40,576 bases of DNA from SVTX01 sp045658225 (GTDB lineage: Bacteria; Bacillota; Clostridia; Oscillospirales; CAG-272), in the NCBI GenBank assembly GCA_045658225.1, contig JAZOUO010000083.1:1-40576 (forward strand), in the 5' to 3' direction. The notes under the pieces are model-generated. The model was not told the origin of the DNA. It saw only the letters and a list, made by a program, of their open reading frames with translations, and ran no database searches. The position numbers were made by a program, and so were the translations under genes. This document shows, piece by piece, positions 1 to 7,669 of the stretch (position 1 is its first letter; each line of letters opens with the position of its first letter).

Positions 1-1
1 A

Positions 2-775
2 TTTCCCGCAACCGAGATAAAGATTTCAATGCCCGAGTGGACGACGGCGCTTGAGCCCTCGCACAGAATAAAGCAGTCACTTATGACCAGTATTCACAAG
101 TGCGCAGGACGCGTACATAAGGTGGGCGACATAAGAGAAGCCTTTTCTGATCTTGGCGAGTGTGAGTACATAAAGAGCGCTACCCTTGATGAGATAAACC
201 TCGGCAACGGTTGCGCGAGAGTATCGGTATCAATGGCTGACGGACTGTATTACGACGTTATAAGCGAGCTTACAGGCTTTGAGATAACAGGCGAGGAATC
301 TCTCATTCAGCTTCTCCGAGAGCTCTCGCAAATGAAGGAGAGATACGACAGAGTATCCGCGGCGCTTGACGAGGCAGAGAACAGAGGCTACGGCATAGTC
401 ATGCCCGATGTCTCCGACTTAAAGCTTGCAGACCCCGAGATAGTAAAGCAGTCGGGCGGCTACGGCGTAAGACTCAAGGCGTCGGCGCAGTCCATACATA
501 TGATAAGAGCAAATATCGAGACCGAGATAAACCCCATCGTCGGCACGGAGCAGCAGTCCGAGGACCTTGTCAAATATATGCTCAAGGAATTTGAGGAAGA
601 GCCGCAACAGATCTGGCAGTCCAATATGTTCGGCAAGACTCTTTACGAGCTTGTAAATGAAGGACTTCACACAAAGCTTGAGCATATGCCCGAGGCGTCT
701 CGCAAAAAGCTCTCCGAAACACTCGAGCGTATCATCAACGAGGGCAGCGGCGGACTTATCTGTATTATACTTTGA
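2..775 (+). CDS. spoIVA: Stage IV sporulation protein A, C-terminal part (partial at window start)
   Basis: SpoIVA is the ATPase that polymerises on the forespore surface and forms the base of the spore coat. Only the last 257 codons are here. The frame is open to base 2, so the first ATG at 29 is internal. The protein ends in the Gly-Gly-Leu-Ile-Cys-Ile-Ile-Leu tail that I recognise from the SpoIVA family, where the extreme C terminus targets the protein to the forespore by binding SpoVM. The N-terminal Walker-type ATPase domain lies outside the window. The middle is a charged, helical region. A bidirectional terminator follows 12 bases after the stop. Its presence implies an endospore-forming Firmicute. 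Identification rests on the C-terminal tail and the overall composition, and I am fairly sure of it. Confidence 0.85.
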   Translation, partial: FPATEIKISMPEWTTALEPSHRIKQSLMTSIHKCAGRVHKVGDIREAFSDLGECEYIKSATLDEINLGNGCARVSVSMADGLYYDVISELTGFEITGEESLIQLLRELSQMKERYDRVSAALDEAENRGYGIVMPDVSDLKLADPEIVKQSGGYGVRLKASAQSIHMIRANIETEINPIVGTEQQSEDLVKYMLKEFEEEPQQIWQSNMFGKTLYELVNEGLHTKLEHMPEASRKKLSETLERIINEGSGGLICIIL

Positions 776-786
776 TTTGAATAGAG

Positions 787-819
787 AAAACCTCTCTCTG
801 AAAAAGGAGAGAGGTTTTT
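787..819. terminator. Bidirectional intrinsic terminator between spoIVA and the convergent lipoprotein gene
   Basis: Arms CCTCTCTC (791-798) and GAGAGAGG (807-814) with an 8-nt loop are flanked by AAAA on the left and TTTTT on the right, so the hairpin can stop transcription from both strands. Confidence 0.88.
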
Positions 820-826
820 CGTTTAC

Positions 827-1492
827 TCAATTTGCTTCTATTTTTAGTTTATACCACGTTATTTCTTCGGATGAAGTCGATTTTATGTATTCGTCGTATT
901 CTTCCTCTGTGACCTCTGCGTCTGCGATAAATAGCTTGTAGCTTTCAGCATCTTCGTAATCGTGCTCGACTCGGTACAATTCGGTGATCTGACAATAATT
1001 CTCATGAATAAACGAAAGCCTTGACGCACCATATTTTCTGCCCGCGGAAGCAGTCCAATGGAACGAACCGTCTGCCATTACGTGATACATACTTCTAAAA
1101 TCAAAAGAGTATCCATATACTGCTTCATTTTCATAATGCAATACAAGTATATCTCCGCCCTTGGCATCTGAAAGTAAAACCTCAATATTTCCGTCTCCGT
1201 CCATATCTACAACCCCGTATAATGCAGAGTCAAAGAAGAGCAGAGGAAGACCGATAGAAGGAACATTGTAATCATTTATATTTATTTCTTCACCCATTAA
1301 AGTAAAGTTGTCCTTTCCCTGAATTACTTTGAGGTAATGCTTAGGGAGGCTGTTTATATCGGAGTAATCAACGGGTGACTGAATGGATGCCTCGGTAGGC
1401 ATGTCTGTTGAATTGTCTTTCTTTGAGTCACACGCAACAAAGCTGCATATTGCTACGGTTAATGTCAATATAAATATAAGTGCTTTTTTCAT
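827..1492 (-). CDS. Putative lipoprotein with an FG-GAP-like DxDGDG motif
   Basis: A 221-residue predicted lipoprotein of unknown role. I start it at the ATG at 1492, which has a GGAAAGGA ribosome site just upstream and gives a clean signal peptide (MKKALIFIL...) with lipobox Phe-Val-Ala-Cys21. The open frame extends further upstream but only through the end of the preceding gene. After an Asp/Ser/Thr-rich linker there is a globular part containing Val-Asp-Met-Asp-Gly-Asp-Gly-Asn-Ile-Glu (around residue 94), a calcium-loop motif typical of FG-GAP/VCBS repeats, here as a single copy. The gene lies 19 bases downstream of another small membrane protein on the same strand and probably shares its transcript. 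No enzymatic motif is visible. Confidence 0.7.
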   Translation of the reverse strand: MKKALIFILTLTVAICSFVACDSKKDNSTDMPTEASIQSPVDYSDINSLPKHYLKVIQGKDNFTLMGEEININDYNVPSIGLPLLFFDSALYGVVDMDGDGNIEVLLSDAKGGDILVLHYENEAVYGYSFDFRSMYHVMADGSFHWTASAGRKYGASRLSFIHENYCQITELYRVEHDYEDAESYKLFIADAEVTEEEYDEYIKSTSSEEITWYKLKIEAN

Positions 1493-1511
1493 GTTTTTCC
1501 TTTCCGCCATG

Positions 1512-2015
1512 TTAAGATGCAGGATTACAATATACGTCGTGTTTTGCGAGGATCTCTCGCAGTCTGGCGTTTTCATCATTTGTCAGATCAAAGTATTTTT
1601 CCTCGTTTTTATAATATACTGTTCCGCACAAGTCACCTGCAATATAAAAAATATGCTCGCCGTCGTTAAAGGAAATAGATATCTCCTTTGTGAAGCCACA
1701 AGAGGGAACAGGGTTTTTATACAGAAGCTTTCCGTGAAACATTTTTTTGATGTCCTCAAATTCATTATCTGACAATGCCGAGGAAGAAAGCTCAAGACTG
1801 TCCAGAAGCTGGAGTCTCTCGCTGTCAGATAATTCTTTATTATCTTGAATTGCCTTTGTTTCGGATAATGATTTTCCAACGAAAATACCGCTTTCCGCAA
1901 AGTTCATATTCAGCGAGTTTGCCTTGTAAAAGAGAAAAAGAGCAAGGGCTATTACCGCGAGGATTATTATAACAAACTTTAATTTATCTAATATATTCAA
2001 AAATTTTTCTTTCAT
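1512..2015 (-). CDS. Small membrane-anchored protein of unknown function
   Basis: A 167-residue protein with one N-terminal membrane segment (about residues 13-30, Phe-Val-Ile-Ile-Ile-Leu-Ala-Val...) after a Lys-rich start, followed by an extracytoplasmic domain. I do not recognise the family. The domain has two separated cysteines in the middle and one near the end, and a segment like Gly-Glu-His-Ile-Phe-Tyr-Ile-Ala-Gly-Asp-Leu-Cys-Gly that looks like a small beta sheet. An AGGATG ribosome site precedes the ATG. It lies directly upstream of the lipoprotein gene, and the two are likely co-transcribed. No promoter is obvious in the 40 bases between it and the murA terminator, so read-through from murA is possible. 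Confidence 0.6.
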   Translation of the reverse strand: MKEKFLNILDKLKFVIIILAVIALALFLFYKANSLNMNFAESGIFVGKSLSETKAIQDNKELSDSERLQLLDSLELSSSALSDNEFEDIKKMFHGKLLYKNPVPSCGFTKEISISFNDGEHIFYIAGDLCGTVYYKNEEKYFDLTNDENARLREILAKHDVYCNPAS

Positions 2016-2053
2016 AATATTTCACATCCTTTAACTTTGAGCTTTAGGGGACA

Positions 2054-2083
2054 AAAACGGTGCGACTTATGATGCACCGTTTT
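2054..2083 (-). terminator. murA: Intrinsic terminator after murA
   Basis: Arms of 10 bases, AAAACGGTGC (2054-2063) and GCACCGTTTT (2074-2083), form a hairpin. Read on the minus strand it is followed by TTTTTGT. It lies 22 bases past the murA stop. Confidence 0.85.
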
Positions 2084-2105
2084 ATCATTATTATGTTTTC
2101 AAATA

Positions 2106-3398
2106 TCAGTTTGTAGCAGTAGTGTGAGCAAGCGCGCCCATGTCTCTTACGAGCTTGATGTCTGCGCCGAGGTTTGCGAACTTATCAACTATATCAACGT
2201 ATCCGCGCTCTATCTTGTCGATGCCTGTGATCTCGGATACACCCTCGCTTCTGAGAGCGGCGATAACCATAGCCGCGCCTGCGCGGAGGTCGTGGCAGGT
2301 AAGGGGAGCACAGCCTGTTCTTTCAACGCCTCTGATAACAGCGGTGTTGCAGTCTACGGAAACTTTAGCACCCGTTTTTGCAAGCTCATCTGCAAACTGG
2401 AATCTGCCTGTGAAAATGTTTTCTGTCACTCTTGACGTGCCCTCTGCGTAGCAAAGCATAGTGGAGAACTGCGCCTGCATATCTGTGGGGAATCCGGGGT
2501 AGGGCTGTGTGACGATGTCAACTGCCTTGTACTTGCCGTTGCTCTCGATGGTGATATAGCTGTCGCCAACGATAACCTTAACGCCTGCCTCGATGAGCTT
2601 GTTTGTGACGCTCTCAAGGTGCTTGGGAATGATATTTGTGACAGTCACTCTGCCGCCTACTGTGGCAGCTGCAACCATGTATGTACCTGCTTCTATCATA
2701 TCGGGAGCGATAGAATAACGGCAACCGTGAAGCTCGGAAACGCCCTTGACCTTAATTACGCTCGTACCTGCGCCCATAATGTTTGCGCCGCAAGCGTTGA
2801 GGAATACTGCGAGGTCAACGATGTGAGGCTCGCGAGCTGCGTTTTCGATTACAGTTGTGCCCTCTGCGAGAACAGAGGAGAGAATAGCGTTTACAGTTGC
2901 GCCAACGGAAACCTTGTCAAAGAAAATTGTGTTGCCGTGCAAACCGTTTATTGCCTCTGCTGTGAGGTGACCGTTTACGATAGAGCACTGTGCGCCGAGC
3001 GCCTCAAACGCCTTCATGTGAAAATCAAGAGGTCTTGCTCCTATCTTGCATCCGCCGGGGAGAACAACGCTGGTCTCGCCGAATCTGCCGAGCTCTGCGC
3101 CGAGGAGGTAGGACGATCCGCGAAGCTGGGATGCGAGCTCGTCGGGAGAGGAGCAGGGAGCAACGTTTTTGCAGTTTATCTGAACAGAGGTATTTGAGAG
3201 CATACGGACTTCAGCTCCTATCGAGGAAAGTATCTCAAGGAGGAGCTTTATATCGCTTACCATGGGGATATTGTCTATGATGCAGGTCTCCTTTGTGAGA
3301 ACGCATGCGGAAATGACCGGAAGAGCAGAATTCTTCATTCCTCCGATTGCTACTGTACCGTGAAGTGTATTACCGCCGTTAACCAAGATCTTATCCAT
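2106..3398 (-). CDS. murA: UDP-N-acetylglucosamine 1-carboxyvinyltransferase
   Basis: MurA transfers enolpyruvate from PEP to UDP-GlcNAc, the first committed step of peptidoglycan synthesis in the cytoplasm. At 430 residues it has the usual length. Key residues are visible: Lys22-Asn23 in Gly-Met-Lys-Asn-Ser-Ala-Leu (the common form is Gly-Ala-Lys-Asn-Ala), the loop Pro-Gly-Gly-Cys117-Lys-Ile-Gly-Ala-Arg-Pro with the catalytic Cys that is also the fosfomycin target, and Asp-Leu-Arg-Ala-Gly-Ala-Ala near the C terminus. The Cys rather than Asp in the loop predicts a fosfomycin-sensitive type, which is inference. It appears monocistronic or leads into the two small genes downstream, has its own terminator, and has a sigma-A-like promoter about 160 bases upstream. 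Confidence 0.96.
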   Translation of the reverse strand: MDKILVNGGNTLHGTVAIGGMKNSALPVISACVLTKETCIIDNIPMVSDIKLLLEILSSIGAEVRMLSNTSVQINCKNVAPCSSPDELASQLRGSSYLLGAELGRFGETSVVLPGGCKIGARPLDFHMKAFEALGAQCSIVNGHLTAEAINGLHGNTIFFDKVSVGATVNAILSSVLAEGTTVIENAAREPHIVDLAVFLNACGANIMGAGTSVIKVKGVSELHGCRYSIAPDMIEAGTYMVAAATVGGRVTVTNIIPKHLESVTNKLIEAGVKVIVGDSYITIESNGKYKAVDIVTQPYPGFPTDMQAQFSTMLCYAEGTSRVTENIFTGRFQFADELAKTGAKVSVDCNTAVIRGVERTGCAPLTCHDLRAGAAMVIAALRSEGVSEITGIDKIERGYVDIVDKFANLGADIKLVRDMGALAHTTATN

Positions 3399-3469
3399 GT
3401 CTGTACCTCTGTTTCTGCCTCTGGGCTGTATTTTGTCATGGGGAAGGGTGTTGAAATTTATGGGGATTT

Positions 3470-3490
3470 GTATCTTCGGGGGAAAGATAC
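3470..3490 (-). other. Hairpin in the murA leader
   Basis: GTATCTT (3470-3476) and AAGATAC (3484-3490) form a 7-bp stem. The shorter pair GAAATT/AATTTC lies outside it (about 3453-3458 and 3495-3500). It falls inside the predicted 5' untranslated leader of murA. No riboswitch family is recognised. Confidence 0.3.
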
Positions 3491-3560
3491 TCGTAATTTC
3501 GCACGCCCTGTATATTTATAAAACTTTTTGTCGTTTTTTTGCATTCGCGGGTATGTATAT

Positions 3561-3589
3561 ATTTTACCATATTTATGTATTTTTGTAAA
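3561..3589 (-). promoter_or_regulatory. murA: Predicted sigma-A promoter of murA
   Basis: On the minus strand: -35 TTTACA (3589-3584), 17-base spacer, -10 TAAAAT (3566-3561) with a TG one base before it (extended -10). It implies a leader of about 155 nt before the murA ATG. Confidence 0.6.
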
Positions 3590-3940
3590 TAGATTTTTGC
3601 GCATGTTTACAATTATTTAACATTTTAAAAAGTAAATTTTTTCCTTATTTTTTGTCGTATAAAATCGCATATCTTGTCGTAGTGCCATTGGCACGATTGT
3701 TCTATATAACACGAAAACTATGCCAAAAATGAATATAAAATATCCAAAATCAAGCAAAAGTGAATAAAATAAGAATAAACTATCAATTTCGGACACAAAC
3801 AATGTCGTTGTATCAAATGCATATATAGTACGACATAAAATTCGGCAGTAAAGCGGCCAAAATTTTTGTGAATTTCAAGGTGTATTTGAGTGAATTTTCA
3901 AACAAATTGTCGAGCAAAAAACTCAAAACAAAAATTTCTG
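3590..3940. other. AT-rich intergenic stretch without a gene; repeated TTGTCG(TA) motifs
   Basis: This is the core of the only gap over 300 bases in the window (3399-4011). I find no convincing gene: a 61-codon frame on the minus strand starts with TTG and lacks a ribosome site. It holds TTGTCGTA at 3652-3659 and 3674-3681 (22 bases apart), TGTCGT at 3803, the reverse form TACGACA at 3829-3835, TTGTCG at 3907-3912, and a 13-bp palindrome of arms GTGCCA/TGGCAC around one T at 3682-3694. GTGAATTT occurs twice, also 22 bases apart (3868 and 3890). Confidence 0.5.
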
Positions 3941-3985
3941 AAAATAAAAAAATCGCCACACAGACATTGTATGCTGTGCAGCGAT
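3941..3985 (-). terminator. Intrinsic terminator after the DUF3810-like gene
   Basis: Arms ATCGCCACACAG (3952-3963) and CTGTGCAGCGAT (3974-3985) pair with one mismatch. On the minus strand the hairpin is followed by TTTTTTATTTT. It begins 26 bases past the stop codon at 4012. Confidence 0.85.
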
Positions 3986-4011
3986 AATGTGTTATTGATT
4001 TTTTGAATTTT

Positions 4012-5217
4012 TTAGTCTATGATGTTCTCGGTCTTAAAGTAAGCCACCGTGAGCTTAACCACAAGTCCATAGCTTATCTCGCCCTCTGTACCCTGAACCT
4101 TAAGAAAGGTATCGTTCACCGCAGATGAGACCTTGCTTGCGCTTGAGTTTCTGTATTGATTGAAAAACTGACTGTAGGCTATTTGTTCTGCGCGGGTCTT
4201 TGCATTAAGCTTTGCATTTACCTCGCGATAAGCCTCAGGACTTGTCTGATACAGAGCGTTTGCAACGTATTCATACATGTTAAGATACGCGCTGTAGCGT
4301 ATATATGCATCGTCTGACTCCATACAGACCAAAAACGCTATCATATTAGCCTCGTCCTCGCGGGCTATACCGCGTTGATGCGCAAGCTCGTGCGCAGCGG
4401 TGTACGGTATTGTGTAATCGGGAAAATCAATATTGATATTTGCCTCGCCCGTAAAAAACGTGTATATACCAAGTGTGTGCATATAAGACATAGGCTTGCT
4501 CATAAGCACGGGTTTTAATTTACTGTCAAATGTGGTCAGAACGTCATAATCCTCGGCAAATTTATCATATGCCGACAAGAGCTTTTTGTTCATTTCCGAG
4601 AAGCTGTAGGGCATTTCTGTAAAGCCGTCCGTGCGGTAATTCATTTCCTGGCTCAGCTTGTTGATGTTTTCGACCAGATATTCTGCGGTCTGCTGCAGAT
4701 TTTCTTTTGTCACTGGAGTTTCATCAAATTCAAGCTTTGTATCAAGTGTTGGCGTTCTGTATCCTGTGCCGAGTGTCAGTACAAACATACAAAATACGAG
4801 AAGCGCCAAAGACACGGGGACAGATAGAACGGAGGCAACCATCTTCCATGTGAAGCTTCTTTTCTTTATTGCGTATATTATATATCCCACTGCGGCGGGG
4901 AAAATGGAGATAAGGAGAAATTCAGCTATTGAAAATGGAAATATGCCTGTTATTTTTGCGGCGATAAACCTCACCGCAACGCCTACACTGGAGTTGAAAA
5001 AGTCTGCAAATTTTGTACTTATGATAGCGACAATATATGTTATAAAACACAAAACAGATATTACAAAGGTGATTTTTGAGAACAGCGGTATGCGCTCGTG
5101 CTTTTTAGGCACAGCCTCCCACAGCCACCGTTCAGTTTTAGGAAGCTCGGAAAATTCCTTGGTTCCGATAAATTGGGGAGTCTGCTCTATATCATGTTTT
5201 TTCTCGTTTTTACTCAT
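4012..5217 (-). CDS. Membrane zinc-metalloprotease-like protein (DUF3810 type)
   Basis: A 401-residue membrane protein. The ATG at 5217 has AAAGGAG four bases upstream, so I prefer it to the in-frame start at 5238. Three hydrophobic segments lie in the N-terminal 150 residues (around residues 45-67, 90-115 and 120-145), followed by a soluble part. Around residue 275 it carries Ala-Ala-His-Glu-Leu-Ala-His-Gln-Arg-Gly, then Glu-Asp-Glu-Ala-Asn eight residues on. This HExxH plus downstream Glu arrangement matches gluzincin-type zinc binding and is the hallmark I associate with the DUF3810 family. The substrate is unknown. The start overlaps the stop of the upstream pseudouridine synthase gene by 8 bases (ATGAGTAA), which implies translational coupling. 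Role in envelope proteolysis is inference. Confidence 0.8.
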   Translation of the reverse strand: MSKNEKKHDIEQTPQFIGTKEFSELPKTERWLWEAVPKKHERIPLFSKITFVISVLCFITYIVAIISTKFADFFNSSVGVAVRFIAAKITGIFPFSIAEFLLISIFPAAVGYIIYAIKKRSFTWKMVASVLSVPVSLALLVFCMFVLTLGTGYRTPTLDTKLEFDETPVTKENLQQTAEYLVENINKLSQEMNYRTDGFTEMPYSFSEMNKKLLSAYDKFAEDYDVLTTFDSKLKPVLMSKPMSYMHTLGIYTFFTGEANINIDFPDYTIPYTAAHELAHQRGIAREDEANMIAFLVCMESDDAYIRYSAYLNMYEYVANALYQTSPEAYREVNAKLNAKTRAEQIAYSQFFNQYRNSSASKVSSAVNDTFLKVQGTEGEISYGLVVKLTVAYFKTENIID

Positions 5218-6160
5218 AAAACTCCTTTCGATTATCAAGGAATGTGGAAATATTCTCTCCCGTTATCCTGAAAAACGCATCCTTAATATCCTCGGGAATG
5301 CTTGCATCCACCGTCTTTATCTGCTCGGAAAAAGGCAGGGAGAATCTCAACGTGTACGCATGCAAAGCGTGTCTTTGTATGTATTCTGACTCATCTCCGT
5401 AAATATCATCTCCTAAAATAGAGTGACCGATAGATGCAAGATGTACCCTTATCTGATGTGTGCGTCCTGTTTTTGGGTAGGCGCGGACAAGACTTATCCC
5501 GTGTCCCGAATAAAGCTTTTCCCAAACAGTATGCGCGCTCATCGCGCCCTCGTCCTCGGCATTACAGACGGTTCTTATTATTATGCTTTCAGCCTGACGC
5601 TTCAGCGGGGTTGTTATCTCTCCCTTATCACCCGTCATTTCACCGCAGACGATTGCGATATAGCTTTTCTGCACGCGGTTGTTCTGTCTTTCCTTTGTAA
5701 AATGCGCCGCTGCAGGCATATTTTTGCCAAGTACAACTATTCCGCTTGTGTTTTTGTCAAGCCTGCCGACGGGACGAAAAATAAAGGGAAGTCTGCGAGT
5801 TTTGTATAAGTGAGCCACGGCGTTTGCCAGAGTATCGCTATGGTGATTGTGTGAGGGGTGAGTTGGCATAAAAGGGGGCTTGTTGATTATCAAAAGGTCA
5901 TTGTCCTCATATATGATGTCAAGCGGTATATCAATAGGCTCAATATTTTGGTTTGCGCGTTCAAAGCTATCGTCAATATTTATGTGTAAACTATCTCCAG
6001 CTTGAAGTATATACCTCACCGTCACGTGCTTGCCATTTACCTCAAGCCCATGCACGTCTTGCTTTAGTCTCGTGATATATGCGGAGGATATTTTAAGGGT
6101 GAACTTGAGATAAGAGAGCAGAGTTCTGCCCGCGTATTGACTGTCAATAACTATCTCCAT
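5210..6160 (-). CDS. RluA-family ribosomal/tRNA pseudouridine synthase
   Basis: This enzyme isomerises specific uridines in structured RNA to pseudouridine. The ATG at 6160 is preceded by a perfect AGGAGG (6 bases away), so the ten codons upstream in the same frame are not used; the protein has 316 residues. An S4-like N-terminal region (Leu-Leu-Ser-Tyr-Leu...Val-Asn-Gly-Lys) is followed by the catalytic core with Gly-Arg-Leu-Asp135-Lys-Asn-Thr-Ser-Gly, where Asp is the nucleophile, and by the RluA motif Lys-Thr-Gly-Arg-Thr-His-Gln-Ile-Arg-Val-His. Which RNA it modifies (RluD-, RluC- or YlyB-like) cannot be told from sequence. It is coupled by overlap to the metalloprotease gene. Confidence 0.92.
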   Translation of the reverse strand: MEIVIDSQYAGRTLLSYLKFTLKISSAYITRLKQDVHGLEVNGKHVTVRYILQAGDSLHINIDDSFERANQNIEPIDIPLDIIYEDNDLLIINKPPFMPTHPSHNHHSDTLANAVAHLYKTRRLPFIFRPVGRLDKNTSGIVVLGKNMPAAAHFTKERQNNRVQKSYIAIVCGEMTGDKGEITTPLKRQAESIIIRTVCNAEDEGAMSAHTVWEKLYSGHGISLVRAYPKTGRTHQIRVHLASIGHSILGDDIYGDESEYIQRHALHAYTLRFSLPFSEQIKTVDASIPEDIKDAFFRITGENISTFLDNRKEFYE

Positions 6161-6188
6161 ATTATCCTCCTTTTGAATTATTACACTC

Positions 6189-6217
6189 ATTATAGCATAA
6201 TTTTTGAGAAATTATAA
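6189..6217 (-). promoter_or_regulatory. Predicted promoter of the pseudouridine synthase-metalloprotease pair
   Basis: Minus strand: -35-like TTATAA (6217-6212), 17-base spacer, extended -10 TGC-TATAAT (TATAAT at 6194-6189). It lies 29 bases before the ATG at 6160. Confidence 0.6.
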
Positions 6218-6307
6218 GAATGTTTTGTTAATAATTGAACTCTTTTCGCGTAATAATTGGAAGATGCGGAAAATATAATATATCAATGAATTTGTTGGGA
6301 GGTCTTT

Positions 6308-7624
6308 ATGAAAAGATTTTTTAGAATTTTTATCTGTGCTCTTATAATGATCTTACTTGTCTTTGCGGCATGTGTATGCGTATCTGCGGCGGGTAAGACG
6401 ACGGAGAGAGAGACTCTGTCTGTCATATCCTACGGCTTGAGAGTGCTCGCGGCGCAGACTGATATAAGAGTTGCGGGACTGAAGGGACAGACCTTTAATT
6501 TCTCCGAGGAGAGCTTTTTGCGAGGTATGAACCTTTCTGATATTGAAAGTATTCAGATAAAAAAGCTTCCCGAGGCAACAAGCGGCACGCTTTACTGCGG
6601 CTCTCAGCCTATTGCGGAAGGACAGACAATATCGGGAGATGATATTTCCAAAATGACCTTTTGCGAGGCAGGCGGCTTTGGCAACTACGCAAGCTTCAAG
6701 TTCCGTGTAAATGGCAGCGCGTACGATACCGAATGCAAGATATATCTTATAAGCTCCGCTAACTCTGCGCCCTCAACGTCGAATGCGTCTTATGCGTCTC
6801 TTAATATGGAAACTCACAAAAATATAAACGCATCGGGTGTGCTTTGCGGATACGATCCTGATGGCGACGAGCTGACTTTTGAAATAGTAAGATACCCCGA
6901 GGACGGAGCTATCCAGCTTATAGATAAAAATTACGGCACGTATACATATATGCCCTCGGAAAATTATTCAGGCAAGGACTCGTTTGAGTACGTAGTCCGT
7001 GATAAATACGGGAACTACAGCGCATCGACGACGGTATCAGTGACAGTATCAGTACCCTCTGTCTCTGTCACGTACAGTGACCTTATCGATACCGATATAC
7101 ACACATACGCGATAAGTCTCACCGAGGACGGAATTATGAACGGAGTACAGGTAGGAGAGCATTTCTATTTCAAGCCTGACACAGAGGTCAGCAGAGCAGA
7201 GTTTATAGTCACGGCTATGACTGCGCTCGGCATCAGAAGTGTTCCAGACGTTGCAGATACGGGATTTTATGACGATGACGACATCCGCCCTGAAATGAAA
7301 GGATATATCGCCCTCGCATACTCCAAAGGATATATTAGCGGCATTAAAAAAGACGGTGAGATATACTTCAATCCCAATGAAACTATAAGGCTTTCCGAAG
7401 CAGCGGTTATATTGAGCAATATCATAGGCTATTCCGAGCCCGAAATAAAGCCCGTATTTTCGGATGCGTCAAGCATCCCTGCATGGTCGGAGAGGGCAGT
7501 GGTATCTTTACACACACTTGGAGTCATTCAAAGCGGTGACGGAAGCATTGAAGCGGGCAGGATCATAACAAGGGGAGTTATGGCGGAGCTTTTGTGTAGA
7601 ACAATGCTTATAACAGGAAAATGA
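6308..7624 (+). CDS. Secreted cadherin-like/SLH-domain surface protein
   Basis: A 438-residue exported protein probably held on the cell wall. Signal peptide at residues 1-28 ends Cys-Val-Ser-Ala-Ala-Gly. Residues about 160-250 form a cadherin-like (Big_9/VCBS-type) domain, seen from Tyr-Asp-Pro-Asp-Gly-Asp-Glu-Leu-Thr-Phe and the later Tyr-Ser-Gly-Lys-Asp-Ser-Phe-Glu-Tyr-Val-Val-Arg-Asp. From about 265 to the end there are three S-layer-homology-like repeats (for example Ser-Arg-Ala-Glu-Phe near 293, Phe-Ser-Asp-Ala near 384). SLH repeats bind pyruvylated wall polymers, which would display the cadherin-like domain outside. The ATG has GGGAGGT upstream. No catalytic domain is present, so a structural or adhesive role is inferred. 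Transcribed alone. Confidence 0.85.
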   Translation: MKRFFRIFICALIMILLVFAACVCVSAAGKTTERETLSVISYGLRVLAAQTDIRVAGLKGQTFNFSEESFLRGMNLSDIESIQIKKLPEATSGTLYCGSQPIAEGQTISGDDISKMTFCEAGGFGNYASFKFRVNGSAYDTECKIYLISSANSAPSTSNASYASLNMETHKNINASGVLCGYDPDGDELTFEIVRYPEDGAIQLIDKNYGTYTYMPSENYSGKDSFEYVVRDKYGNYSASTTVSVTVSVPSVSVTYSDLIDTDIHTYAISLTEDGIMNGVQVGEHFYFKPDTEVSRAEFIVTAMTALGIRSVPDVADTGFYDDDDIRPEMKGYIALAYSKGYISGIKKDGEIYFNPNETIRLSEAAVILSNIIGYSEPEIKPVFSDASSIPAWSERAVVSLHTLGVIQSGDGSIEAGRIITRGVMAELLCRTMLITGK

Positions 7625-7625
7625 T

Positions 7626-7663
7626 AAAAAACGCCTTATGCAGACCGCATAAGGCGTTTTTTT
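7626..7663. terminator. Bidirectional terminator between the SLH protein and the MutS-like gene
   Basis: Arms ACGCCTTATGC (7631-7641) and GCATAAGGCGT (7647-7657), loop of 5, with AAAAA before and TTTTTTT after. It serves both convergent genes. Confidence 0.92.
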
Positions 7664-7669
7664 GTAAGT

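Noticed and set aside
3682..3705. Sigma-54-like TTGGCACG element
   Set aside because: The GC of the -12 part is not at the required spacing and no gene follows on that strand.
3617..3802. 61-codon hydrophobic frame on the minus strand in the murA upstream gap
   Set aside because: TTG start, no ribosome site, low-complexity AT-rich DNA.
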